Part shown: positions 48,001 through 58,539 of the stretch, one piece after another
Layout of the letters: each line of letters begins with the position of its first letter
Position numbering within the stretch: the stretch's first letter is position 1
DNA from: Phlebotomus papatasi
Taxonomy: Eukaryota; Arthropoda; Insecta; Diptera; Psychodidae
DNA: 64,000 bases
Assembly: GCF_024763615.1 (NCBI RefSeq)
Contig: NC_077222.1
Span: 83,328,001-83,392,000, forward strand
Direction: 5' to 3'
Made by a program: the position numbers and the translations under genes
The notes under the pieces: generated by a model
Seen by the model: the letters and a program-made list of their open reading frames with translations, nothing else
Database searches by the model: none
What the model was told of the DNA's origin: nothing

Positions 48001-51000
48001 TTTTCGACTTTATTGGATCATAATTATCCTAGAAAACATTGCTTTAGAACTTTTTTCGCATATTAAAGAAAACGCCGTTAGAGGGTTAATCCCTCGATTT
48101 TTTCACCCCCGTGGACTACTTTTCTCAACATATCTTCGCGTTTCAGAAGATTTCGAAGAAAGGATGTCACGCTGTTTGTCTGACTATGTGTCTGTCCGTC
48201 TGTCCATCCAAACATTACCACGCCTAGAGCCTAAACGGTTAGAGATAGAATCATGGCACCTTCGAGGGAATACCCATAAGTCGATCCAAGGATCGTTAAC
48301 ATCTCCCTCATTTTCCCTCGCCCTTCCCCTTTCTCACCAAATCCATGATTTTTTTTTTGGGATTGCTTGAAAATGCGTCGTGCAATTCTCTTTCTCATAT
48401 TTTGGATATGTTTTAGAGATTACCCAGGCGTACATTTCGTCCTTATACGAAAATTTCGTTGAATCATTCCTTATAGCGATTTTTCAAGTTCAATGGTAAA
48501 AAAGGCTCTAGATCTAGAGATTGTATTTCTCATTCGAATGGTATTCTGTTTGGGCTCTGGTTAAAATCTTCCAAAAAGAACAAATATTTAGATAGAATTC
48601 ATTATTCATCAAATATTGAAATATAAATCCATATTTTTAATCAATTAATTTTTAGTGTCCAATTTTATCCTCAAAGTGTCCAAAATAAGAAACTGGACAA
48701 AATTATGAGCCTTTCCCCTATAGGGTAAGTGTGCCAAATTTCGGCATAGTTGCATGCAAGCGCCAAAGTATCAAGTTTGTAATGTATTATTTTTAATACA
48801 AGTTGATCTTTTTTGTTAATTCTTCTTAAGGAGTGTTGCTAGACAGTTTATCGTCTTTATTTTGTCTAAAATCATTCTTAAAACATTTTAAAACGAATAA
48901 AAATGTGGACATAGCATTGGTGGCCTATTCCGGCCACTTTCATTCTCATAGTTCCTTGCCCTTCTGGAATTCTTTCAATGCCTTTTTCAGATCATCTTGC
49001 TCGTTGCAAAAACTAAAAATTCTTGGAAATTTGAGGAAGAAAAACTGTGGCCGGAATTACAAGCAGGCCGAAATTTGGTACACTTACCCTATTACTCCCA
49101 AGTTATTTTGGGTAATGTTTTGAGTGATTTACAAATCCGGATATTTCGGTTGTAAACCGGTTATGAACGGATCACATGGACATAAAGAGTACTCTGGTAA
49201 AAAAAGAAACTTAGAGGATATTCTGGTCTACACTTCGCCTATCATCTCTCTGTCAGTTTATGCGAATCCTAGATATTTTGCTATAAATACAAAATTTTAA
49301 ATGATTTCAGAAATTTGATTCAAAATTACTGCTGCATTTCGAGTTGGCTCACGTTAAGAATCTCACCTACAATTCGCTTATTTAGGCTTATTCATTTTTC
49401 GACTTTCCTTAAGTTATAAAAATATCTTTAATAGCTTTTTTGCAATATTTATGCAATTCTGCATAAAATTTCAGGTGAAACTGTAAAAAAAATGGCAAGC
49501 GAAGCAGAAAAAGCATGGTACTAACCTGATGATTGAGACTATTGGCATTGGAATCTCTGGATTTGGAACGACGATGATTGGAGCGTGACGGCGATTGGAC
49601 ATCCTCACTCGAGTCGGAATCAATGGGCTCAGCATTAATAGATGCAAGTTCCCTGGACGCCTGCGCCATCACGTACCGTTCCTTCTGAAGTTTTTCCCTC
49701 TCCTTGGCCAGCTGCCTCTCAATTTCACGTTCACGTTCACGTTCCAACTCACGTTCACGCTGCTGTGACTGTTCCAGATTCACGTCAATGAGGATCTTGG
49801 GCTTGTACATTTCCTCACGTTCCTTCTTTAACTACAGAACCAAGACGAGAAGCAATGAAAATCATACACTACCAAATACCTAATTTCTCTTTTGAAGACT
49901 CACCCTCTCGAATTCTTGTGTCGGATTGTCGTACTCTCCGGTGAAGACCTTGTTGCGTAGCTCCTCCAATTCTTCCTGCTCTTTATTTCTGTCCTTGGCA
50001 TCATTATCTGCCTCTCGAACACGCTCAGCCAAACGACGCTGCAGTTCACGTCCTTTGTAGTACTTGGGATCATCCCTTTCATCATCATAGTCCTCGAGGA
50101 ATTCCTTGAGGCGTTTAGCCTCACGTTCGCGCTCCTCCTCTTTACAGCGCACCTTCTCACGTTCCTTCTCATAATCCTTCGCCTTCCGCCTCTCCCGAAT
50201 TTCCCAATTACGCAAACGCTCCTGATACGCTGCCTCCTTCTCGCGAGCCTTTTTCTCCAGTTTCTTCCGTTCACGTGCCTCATCCTCCATTTCCTTTTCC
50301 TTCTGCAGATCCTTAATATTCTTCACTACCTTGTTTTCTTCACGTTCACGATCGCGTTCTCTATCCCTTTCACGCTCCCTCTCCCTCTCTCGTTCACGCT
50401 CACGTTCTCGTTCACGCTCGCGCTCTCTCTCTCGCTCACGTTCACGTTCACGCTCTCTCTCTCGTTCCCGTTCCCGCGATCGTGACTTACTGCGACGTCG
50501 TTTCTTTTCCTTCCGTCCAGTTGGCGTTGCCGAGCGACGTTTCTCCCGATCCTTGTCATCTCTCTTCTTTCTGTCTTTTTCGCGATCTTTCTCGCGATCC
50601 TTCTCACGTTCCTTTTCCTTCTCCTTCTTTTGCTCCTCTTCCTCGGCCGTCTTCCGGAACTTACCAATTTCACGGTGAATCAAGTCACGTTTCCCCTCTT
50701 CAATGTCCGTGTCATTGAGCACCTTGTTGTGCCTCGAACTGGATACTTCTGCAAGGATAATGGAAATCATCGGAGATTTTTAAAACGGCTGACAAATTGC
50801 AGGCCTAACGGAGTCCGCGAACTTGTAATTATAAGTAACCGCTTGAAATACAAATTATTGGGATTTTTATTCAAAAATTACTCTTTTTATGAATATTAGT
50901 ACTAGCTTCATCCCAACGTGAAAACGATCTTCAGACTAGAGGTTTAGTCCAGTTCCCGAAGACTTTAAAATCCTAAGCAACAAATAATCAATTGAATTAT

Positions 51001-54000
51001 TCACCCTTGTTATCCAATTCTTAGTCAAAATTTTCCAAAAAATTTTGATTGATAAGAAGTTGGAGAAGTTACGCCATATAACCACGATTTAGATCTAAAG
51101 ATCTAAATTTATAGATCTATAGATGATAGATAGCTGTGTTCATGTAAACGGATCCAAGTCGGAAGGTGTTCAGGTGGGTGTTGGACTGCGCCAGGGATGT
51201 GTTCTATCACCATCGTTGTTCATACTATACATGGACAATATTATGGAATGCAGTCGGGGGCGGAATGTGATTCGTATTGGGGATTTCAGGGTGAGCCATC
51301 TTCTCTTTGCAGATGATTTGGTTCTTTTTGGATCTTCCGAAGAAGAGCTTGAGCGCACATTTGACCGATTTGTAAATATTTATGCCGAAACAGGTAATGG
51401 TAATCTCACGACAGCCTGTTACAATGCACTATATATGTTAGTGAAGTCCCATTGAAACAGGCGGAGAAGTTCAAGTATCTCGGGGTGTTATTCACGAGTG
51501 ATGGTAGGATGGAGGCAGAACTCTCGTCGCGAATCGGTCAGGCTTCTGCAGTAATGAGGGAGCGTGGCGGACGCGTGGTGAGGAAGGCCAAGCTTAGCCA
51601 TCTGGCTAAATTATCGGTTTTCAAAGCTGTGTTTATTCCTATTCTTCTCACGGTCATGAGATTTGGGTAATGACCGAAAGTATAAGATCGCGAGTACAAG
51701 CTGCCGAAATGAGATACCTCCGGGCGGTTAAGGGAATCACTCGTCAAGATCGAGTGAGGAATGTAGCCGTTCGTGAGGAACTAAGAGTCGAGGAGCTGCT
51801 TCTTCGGGTTGAGAGATCACAACTTCGATGGTATGGACGTGTTCAACGCATGAATGAAGAAGGATTCCCCAAAAAAGTTATGCAAGCCCTTGTGAGGAGA
51901 CCTCGACCTCGAGGCAGACATAGGACAAAGTGACTGAATAAAATTCAGGATCTTGCGTAGGAGCGCCTTGGGATCGAACCCGAACATTAGGGCGTTTCAA
52001 CAAGGAAAAATTTTTTTTGGCACTATTCTCGGGGTGCTGTATTTGATGAGAGAAGAAAATTTTAGCTGAGATTCTTTACAATCTCAGCTTTTGTGGTCAC
52101 AGGTGAAATCCGACCTCGTCAGATCGGGCCCAAATTTTGGATGTACACGTTTTGACACTCATAGATCACGAAAATCATGTGCGCCAAAAATTGATTTTCG
52201 TGGACGTCCCGTCCCGTCCCGTCCGTTACATTTCGACTTCTGGAGAGAGAACGGAAAGAGATATCGACAAGCGGTTTTCGGCAAAGGTTAAAAGTCATTG
52301 GGCCGCTAGAAGTTGATGATGTCAAATCCACACCCCCAACCCCCCTTCCGCCATTTTGGAACACCCCCAAAATTTGTTTTATCGATAACTCAGCCCCTAT
52401 GGCATCGATCGATCTCTATATAGCTTTCGATCGATACCAAACCTCACCCCCTCCGACCCCCCTGACCTGAGCTAGAGGGGGTCAAAAATTGAATTTTTGA
52501 ATGGTCATATTTCCGGTTCTAATTATCGGAATGCAAAAAAAATGATATTTTGGAAAGCTCTCGTGGAGCACTACAACCCTTGTGACACCCCTATTTTATC
52601 CGATTTAATCAAGGGTCCGATTAATCGAAAAATCGATTTTCGATTAAACGATTTCGAATATTTCGCAAACTAGACGATGCTTTTTCTTTAAATTTTAATA
52701 TGTTGTAGCTGGGGTCGAGGCCTTTCCAACGGTGGGTCGCACTCCTCCCTTTATGTTCCCCGACCCGAGCTATAATCAAAAATTTCTTGACCGGACTGCA
52801 TTTTCTGTATTTATAAAGGGATTTCGATGAAATTTTAGCCTATATTGTATCTGAGAGCACGATCTTTCTAATAATGGGTCCCATCCGTCTCTACCCCAAC
52901 CCACTGTACCCCGACCCTTACTATACCCATATGGACCGGACTCTATCACATATGTTTATTAACCGATTTCAATGAACTTTTTTTTCTTTTGTTGGTCTTC
53001 CCCACTCAGACTATTTAAAATAGAAAATGACCAGTGATAAGCCCAGATAAGCTTATGGTAGCTGAGATTCTTTACAGGTGACCTCGAAATGCGTGCAACT
53101 CGGGGTGCTTGCAACTCGGAAACGTGAAAATTGGATTGTGAGTTGAATTTTGGGGGTAAAGAATCGCGTCGAGCCAATTTCATTCATTTCGACTGCCGAG
53201 AACAGTTTACTCGACGCGATTCTTTACCCCCAAAATTCAACATACAATCGAATTTTCACGCATTCCGAGTTGCAAGCACCCCGAGTTGCACGCATTTCGA
53301 GGTCACCTGTAAAGAATCTCAGCTACCATAAGCTCATCTGGGCTTATCACTGGTTTTCTTCGACGACCATATGATCAGACGCCGTTTAGAGGTGGCTGAC
53401 CCTCTCTGTAGTGTAAAATCAGAAAAATGTTCTACAGAGAGGGTCGTTCAGCCACCTCTAAACAGCGTCTGATGATATGGTCGTCGCAGAAAAACTTTCT
53501 TGTCTCATCAAATACAGCACCCTGAGAATAGTGCCAAAAAAATTTTTTCCTTGTTGAAACGCCCTAGTAAACAGTTGTGAAAGAGTCCAACACAAAGAAA
53601 AATCGATAATGCGGAAGCAGTCGATAATAGTTATGCACTAAAAAAATGTTAACCCTTTCCGGACCGCAGCATATGCTGCAAGCCAATTTCACAATTTTTT
53701 AATCAAAAATATCTAAGCTCAGGAATTAATTGAGGTTCTACAAAAAATATCTTACATTTGGACATCCTTATAATTTGTAATAATCCACAAGAATCGGATT
53801 TTTATCAGTTCTGAATAATTAAAAAAACGTTGTTTTTCACAGAACATTCATATGCTGCTTTGGGTACTCAGAGTCCCAAAAGATACGAAAGAGTTAAGGA
53901 GAAAAATTCCCTACACCATAATTGTGCTATTCTGAAAATCGTTCTCCTGAACATTTTTTAGAACATGGCTGTTCTTATGTGCTTCTGCGTAATCGAATTC

Positions 54001-57000
54001 TTTTCTGTAGGTTGTTGTCACGACTATTCGGTTGTTTTAGAACACGACGTGGACCACAAAAAATGCAGTCGTAACTGGAACTAACAGAAATAGTCAACTA
54101 AGCAGAAATACATGAGAACAGCCATGTACTAAAAAAAATATCGGGATAAATATTTCCAAAAACAATTTCTGTCTGGAAGAAAAAATGTGGGTTTCAATAT
54201 TTTTCCCAAAAACTGTTTTTGAATATGGAAGGCAGAAAAGGCGAACTGCAGATAAATGGATCTAGTACATATCCCTCAGGGCAGATTTCTGAAAGTTTTT
54301 ACCCACAGAGAGAAATCCGAAAAAGTTAAAATAACATTCCGGAAATGTTAATTTTACCCTGCAGTATTGATCCAAAATCGGTGTAAATATTACCCTTTTA
54401 AGGTGTATTAGGGGTTAAAGTTACCCTTTTTCATGTTAATTTTACCCTTAATAAGGTGCAAAATTAACATTAAAAAATGTTGATATATTTTTACATCTAA
54501 AAAGTGTTAAATTTCTGAGGAAAAAATGTTAATTGCACCCTCTTTTTTTTCTCAGTGCCCCATACCTTCTGCCAGTTTCTACCTCAAGAATTTCTAGAGG
54601 GAAAATTCTTCCAATAATTTTAAACGGATAATGGACTCATGTTCAGAGGATTGAGATTTACCGCAAAAAATACAAAATTATGCTAAATGAAAAACTGGGG
54701 TATCACCGAACATGGGGTAGCACTGAACAGTATTTTTTTATTTCTAAACTCCTTGGACTATCTCGACTATTGCTTCAGTGGACAAGCATCCCTATAATCC
54801 CTATAAATTTTTATAGGTCTTCTATTCTGAACTTTAGACCGTCTTCAGATTAGAGGTTCAGCCCAGTTCCCGAGGGTCTCAAAACCTAAAACAGCAACCG
54901 ATTTTATTGATTTTTCAAAATCTAATAGGTAATTTAGCCTTCATAATTCAATTCTAAGTCAAAATTTTCCAAAAAATCTTGACTGATAAGATATTAAAGA
55001 AGATAAGCCACATGGCTAAGCCTTAGGTCTAAAGCCCGTATTAATATCTGATTAAGAAATTAAAATGTTCGGTGCTACCCCGTGTTTGGTGGTGTCCCAC
55101 TTTTTTTAATGAAATTTTTGGCTAAAATTTATCAAAAGGTTCACTGAAAATTTGAAAAAAAAAATATTTTGCCACATTGCCCTTTTGACAAACTTTTGTT
55201 ATCCAGTTGATCATTTTGCAAAGCGCGAAAAGGATGAAAAAATTAATCAAAAAAAAACAGCAAGAAATTTCAAGACATCCGAGGGAAAAATCCATTAAAT
55301 TTATCAACCTTTGCGCTTTTTTTTATAAAAGTAATTTCGTCGCTTTAGCAGTTTTTTTTTATTACTTTATTGCTTAACTCTTTCGCGTCATTAGGGTCAT
55401 ATAGGACCCGGGGAAAAAAACAATTTTTTTTGACTATTTACATTAATTGAAATCTATGTTTGTGCACGACATCTTAATAGAAGGATGTAAGATTCTTGGC
55501 TAATTTTCTCAAGGCTCCAGATATTCAGGAAAAGAAAATATTTGAGATCAAAAATCACGAATTTCGAACTTTGTGAAATGACTTTTCTTTTTCAATTTTT
55601 TTTATTTTAATTTATTTTTTTCAGCAAAAAGTTCTTTAGAAACACAAAATAGAATATCCAAAGATTGTATATTGGATATTTTGATATAATAAACTATCAA
55701 TTTTCCAAAACAGCGCGTAGAATTTCCCGGGTCATATATGACCCTATTGTCGGCAAGGGTAAAAGTTTATTAAGGTATTTTTGTGCCAGATTTGACAGTT
55801 GGAACATTGCTTTTCTTTGTGAAATCCAGAAGGAAAATATCTTGCTCCTGGACATTTCATCTTATATCTGATGAAATATAACATATTTTGCAATATTTTA
55901 GAGTATTCTGCAAGCGTCTCATATTGTGCAATTGTATTGTGTGTGAATAAATATGTGGATAAGTTTATTTTTGCCAAATACCACTCAAAATATTGTGACA
56001 GTGACTGTTCAAGGGATTACCAGGAAGATTCCTTGAACACCAGAAGTACAGTGTTCATCAAGACAATCCAGTTTGCCATGGTTTTGGCCAAATTAGTAAC
56101 TTTAAGCAAAAAAAACTCTTAAAAAGCCCGTGATATAGATTTTGAAAATGGTATGTACACTTCCCTTGAGGACAACGGGGTCATATATGACCCGGGGTTT
56201 TTCCGAGTTTTCACGTAATGGAATTTTTTTTCCTCTCTGAACTATTATATTTGATCATAAAGCATTAGGAAAAACTCAATTTTACATGAATTCATCTGCT
56301 GAATAAAAGTGTGACGCGAAAGAGTTAATTTGACCACTTACCTTTAGCGTCTGGAGCCACAAAATTCTGGATTTCCTCCTTATGCTCCACGAGGATTCCC
56401 GAAATCCTTCCTAAAATCGTTTCATCATTTTTCTGCTCAACATCTCCATCGCGAGATTTATTTCGACTCTCCTCCTCTTTGTATGTGTCCAGGAGTTGTT
56501 TGTTTTTCGCATCTACTTTTGCAACTAAACGTTTCCCATCCACCTCGAATCCATGTAGAAGGCGAACAGCTCGAGATCCAGCCACTGGGCCACTGAAATC
56601 AGGCCAAGAACATTAAATTTGGTCCCAGTTTTACCGCGAAATACTTGCCCCGGGGCTACTTACTCATATTCGCAGAATCCAAATGTTGAGACTCTCTTCC
56701 AGTTTATCACTGTACCGCAAGTGGCTAGAATCTTTTTGATCATTGCCTCTGGGGCGCGTTCACTGATATTTCCGATAAATACCGTGATCACGGGACCCTC
56801 GAGAGAAGGAGGTTGCTGGTACATCTGTGGACGTGAGTTGATGGTGGTGGAATTGCCACCACGATAGGGCCTACTGGTGGGCGGAGGTGTCGACATGGGT
56901 GGCATCCCAGCCGGAAGAAGCTGCTCAAGGAAACAACTAGAATTTATCCAATTTGGGCCCCCCAAAACCAATAGGACTGATACTCACCGGCGGAATCAAT

Positions 57001-57056
57001 GGTGGTGGCATGTAAGACATACCGGGGACAATGGGTGGCCTTCCCGGATACGACAT
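45018..57056 (-). CDS. RBM25: RNA-binding protein 25 (complete, 7 exons)
   Basis: RBM25 is a nuclear splicing factor associated with the U1 snRNP/Luc7 machinery that influences splice-site choice. Exons in transcript order are 57056-56988, 56920-56664, 56592-56342, 50748-49904, 49831-49526, 45874-45188 and 45110-45018 (2508 nt, 835 aa, close to the human protein). Domains are a Pro-rich N-terminus (MSYPGRPPIVPGMSYMPPP), an RRM at about 68-145 (ITVFIGNI, FGFCEYE), a long Arg/Glu/Asp-rich region at about 210-560 encoded by exons 4-5, a histidine tract near 595, and a C-terminal PWI domain at about 725-835 (KIRPWINKKIIEYIGEPE). All borders are GT-AG in matching phases. Introns 1, 2, 4 and 6 are 67-77 bp, but introns 3 (5.6 kb) and 5 (3.65 kb) are full of transposons. 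No internal stop was seen, so it is likely functional. Confidence 0.95.
46367..46569. mobile_element. MITE with CAATAGACTCTCGC end, copy 3 (in RBM25 intron 5)
   Basis: Left CAATAGACTCTCGCTCAATC, right CCGAGAGTATACTG, TA flanks. Interior is inverted relative to 13370-13601. Confidence 0.8.
46590..47086. repeat. GC-richer unassigned sequence in RBM25 intron 5
   Basis: Composition differs from the surrounding intron (for example TAGTCAGGATGGTCGAGATG). It may be part of an older retroelement. No long frame, and no second copy in the window. Confidence 0.25.
47087..47200. mobile_element. Family C element (GCCGAGAGACG), short copy
   Basis: Left AGCCGAGAGACGCCTTAG, right AAGTCGTCTCTCGGCTTAAG then GTCGTAAGTGTGTC. 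Related to 36545-36690. A one-sided match also lies at 46155-46200. Confidence 0.6.
47201..47405 (+). repeat. Family B element, well-preserved copy
   Basis: Runs from CTTCAGACTAGAGGTTTAG through GTTCCCGAAGGTCTTAAAA to GGTCTAAAGCCCGTA. About 200 bp, the same size as the bounded copy at 54837-55040. Confidence 0.7.
47470..47575. repeat. Family C fragment
   Basis: Carries GTCCTGGACACACTTACGAC and CACTACAAACGAGGCTTAAC, i.e. one end of the element that is complete at 59967-60483. Confidence 0.65.
48100..49180 (+). repeat. Dispersed repeat family A, copy 5, with nested element
   Basis: 48100-48560 matches 33280-33600 (GTCTGTCCGTCTGTCC, AAGTCGATCCAAGGATCG, TTCATTCGAATGGT-like words). 49100-49180 holds the ACCGGTTATGAACGG part. 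The element at 48723-49089 lies between them. It is in RBM25 intron 5. Confidence 0.65.
48723..49089. mobile_element. 367-bp element with GGGTAAGTGTGCC ends
   Basis: Ends GGGTAAGTGTGCCAAATTTC and GAAATTTGGTACACTTACCC with TA on both sides. The internal 96-codon frame shows no transposase motif. Confidence 0.8.
50930..51120 (+). repeat. Family B element, truncated copy
   Basis: Begins CTTCAGACTAGAGGTTTAG and ends in ATCTAAAGATCTAAA where the LINE fragment starts. It is in RBM25 intron 3. Confidence 0.65.
51123..51987 (+). mobile_element. Degenerate LINE reverse-transcriptase fragment
   Basis: Three broken frames together encode the C-terminal half of a non-LTR reverse transcriptase. GLRQGCVLSPSLFILYMDNI is RT block 4-like, and LLFADDLVLF contains the catalytic FADD box. 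These are followed by a thumb region (KYLGVLFTSDGRM) and LRWYGRVQRMNEEGFPKKVMQ. Frameshifts and stops separate the parts, and both the 5' two thirds and the 3' tail are missing, so it is dead. The 3' end is cut where the M1 element begins. It is in RBM25 intron 3. Confidence 0.85.
51990..53564. mobile_element. MITE M1, second copy, split by a 1.29-kb insert
   Basis: The outer ends GGGCGTTTCAAC and GTTGAAACGCCC with TA flanks (51988-51989, 53565-53566) match 32356-32651. After about 70 bp the M1 sequence stops near 52060 and resumes near 53354 at TTCTTCGACGACCATATGAT. The insert is itself repetitive: 52061-53030 (AGCTGAGATTCTTTACAATC start) plus the hairpin at 53031-53353. Confidence 0.85.
53031..53353. 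mobile_element. 323-bp near-perfect hairpin element
   Basis: The arms are about 145 bp each, from CCAGTGATAAGCCCAGATAA and its complement at the outside to GAATCGCGTCGAG and CTCGACGCGATTC at a loop of about 40 bp. AGCTGAGATTCTTTACAGG is within each arm and also starts the neighbouring insert at 52061. Noncoding. Confidence 0.85.
53653..53893. mobile_element. 241-bp TTAA-flanked MITE (piggyBac-like)
   Basis: TTAA at 53649-53652 and 53894-53897 bound a unit that starts CCCTTTCCGGACCGCAGCAT and ends CGAAAGAG. CATATGCTGC occurs near both ends. TTAA target duplication and CCCTTT-type ends are typical of piggyBac-related elements. Confidence 0.75.
54302..54560. mobile_element. Possible MITE rich in GTTAATTTTACCC
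   Basis: Imperfect ends CAGAGAGAAATCC and TTTTTTTTCTCAGTG surround repeated GTTAATTTTACCC and GTTAATTGCACCC words on both strands. Boundaries are uncertain. Confidence 0.45.
54692..55106. mobile_element. GGGGTAGCAC-type palindromic element, split by family B
   Basis: The two halves together match 18925-19136 and 28752-28925. They are separated by the family B element at 54837-55040. It is in RBM25 intron 3. Confidence 0.75.
54837..55040 (+). mobile_element. Family B element, bounded copy with TTA duplication
   Basis: The 204-bp unit starts GACCGTCTTCAGATTAGAGG and ends GGTCTAAAGCCCGTA. TTA occurs at 54834-54836 and 55041-55043. Removing the unit plus one TTA restores the host sequence as found at 28850. 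TTA duplication with short inverted ends points to a PIF/Harbinger-type MITE. Confidence 0.8.
55377..56324. mobile_element. 948-bp TTAA-flanked element (piggyBac-like) beside RBM25 exon 3
   Basis: TTAA at 55373-55376 and 56325-56328; ends CTCTTTCGCGTCA and TGACGCGAAAGAG. Near both ends and once inside it carries GGGTCATATATGACCC or a one-mismatch version (55391, 55731, 56170). Two short frames inside (68 and 83 codons) are not recognisable. Its right edge lies about 13 bp from the RBM25 intron 3 splice donor. Confidence 0.8.
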
Positions 57057-57851
57057 TTTCGGGCTTCACACTGAGAGGGAGTCGGCCTCTTCGAGAGAGT
57101 CTCTCGCTGTGTGATAAAGTGAGGTTAGGGTGAATCGTCAACCCAGCAGAGAAATATTTGTGATAGAGGCAATCACAGAAATGATTCCAACTGATAAATC
57201 TCACAAGTATAGTAATCAATAGATGGAGAAAAACCCTCACTATCTCTCACTGTTGCCAAATTAGTGGAAAAAGCCTCCACGGAGACAGCAGCATTTTTCC
57301 GACATTCTATGCTCTGACATATTTTGCGTTTTTTTAACTTTCACAAGTTTACTATAGCACGGAAAACTTGGACAACACAATCAAAGGGTGCCTGTGCACG
57401 AAATTCAAGTAAATTTTCGAGTGGATTCTCACTATATTCACTGTAAATTAGAAAAAAGTGGACTCGGAAAATCCCAAATATCACACAAATACTCCGGAAC
57501 TCTCTGACTCCAATTTGTGGTGAGTGCAGATGGCGGTGAAAAAGTCAGCGAAAGTGTTTGGTTCGAATATTGAATAAACCGTGACTGTCCAGGTATTTCA
57601 AATTTCAACGCCCATTCAGTTTCTTACAGCAAACTTTACCATATTTTAGCTCATTATTGTTCATAAAAGCTACCAAGAAAAATTCGTGATTTATTCTGAA
57701 AACTACTTTATCCAAATTGCAAATTAATTAATTTCCCTTGGTATCTCTTTTCCTTCACTGGGTTAATTCTGTGGTGAGATACCAATGTAACCCTTCAAGA
57801 TCAGATGGCGCTCGCCGCGTTTTAGAGAAATAGTTCAATATCACATGTGAT
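57057..57851. promoter_or_regulatory. RBM25 promoter and 5' leader region
   Basis: This holds the 5' UTR and upstream region of RBM25 on the minus strand. The leader just before the ATG reads CCCTCTCAGTGTGAAGCCCG. No TATA box was noticed, and the start of transcription was not located. Confidence 0.4.
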
Positions 57852-58539
57852 CCCGTCAAATAATATCTGCAGATATCTTTAAGATTTCTGTAGAGAAAAT
57901 CTACACCTCTACAGAATATCTGCAGATAAATTCTGTAGATATTCTTACGAATTTTATTTGGGCTTGGGACAAAATTCGTCAGAATATTTCGGCAGATTTA
58001 TGACGAATCTCTGATGAATTTCTGTAGATATTCTGTAGATTTTTTCTACATTCCAGACTTTCCAGACAAGATGTGTCAGAAGAGATGGAAAAATTTTTCA
58101 CTGAAGTTTGCAAAATTCTATAGAGTTATTCTTAGTGATATCACGGTGTTTATATAAAATAAAGAATTCTGCGACGCCGTGTTACAAGTAGAGAAAAGTG
58201 AAGTGAAAACTTTAAACAGAGTATCGACCTAAATTTCGTGTTTTTGTATCATTCGATTGGTGATTTTTAAGAAATTAGTATTTTTGCTCGCAGTTTTTTT
58301 ACTTATCTAAAATGTGTACTCGGTAATGCTTGTTAAGCAGAGCATACAATTTTCTTTATAACTTCTACAGTTTCTTCATAAATCAACAATATTTTTGTGA
58401 AGTAATGGAGGTTATGCAAATTTTCTAGGGAGAAATTCTGCCGAGAATCTGCAGATTTTCTCTGAATGTACTAGAATATACCGTTAAAATTCAAAAAACC
58501 TCCGAGTAAAATCGGCAGGTAGAGCAATGATTTGACGGG
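57852..58539 (-). mobile_element. 688-bp element with CCCGTCAAAT ends, copy 2
   Basis: The inverted second copy of 5573-6254 keeps both ends (CCCGTCAAAT and ATTTGACGGG) and nearly full length. AT rather than TA flanks it on both sides. It occupies most of the space between the divergent RBM25 and THADA-like genes and ends 122 bp before the latter's ATG. Confidence 0.85.

Noticed and set aside
50331..50678. Arg/Ser-rich plus-strand frame resembling an SR protein
   Set aside because: It is the antisense of the RE/RD-rich RBM25 exon 4; the low-complexity GAACGT-type codons read as RS on the other strand.
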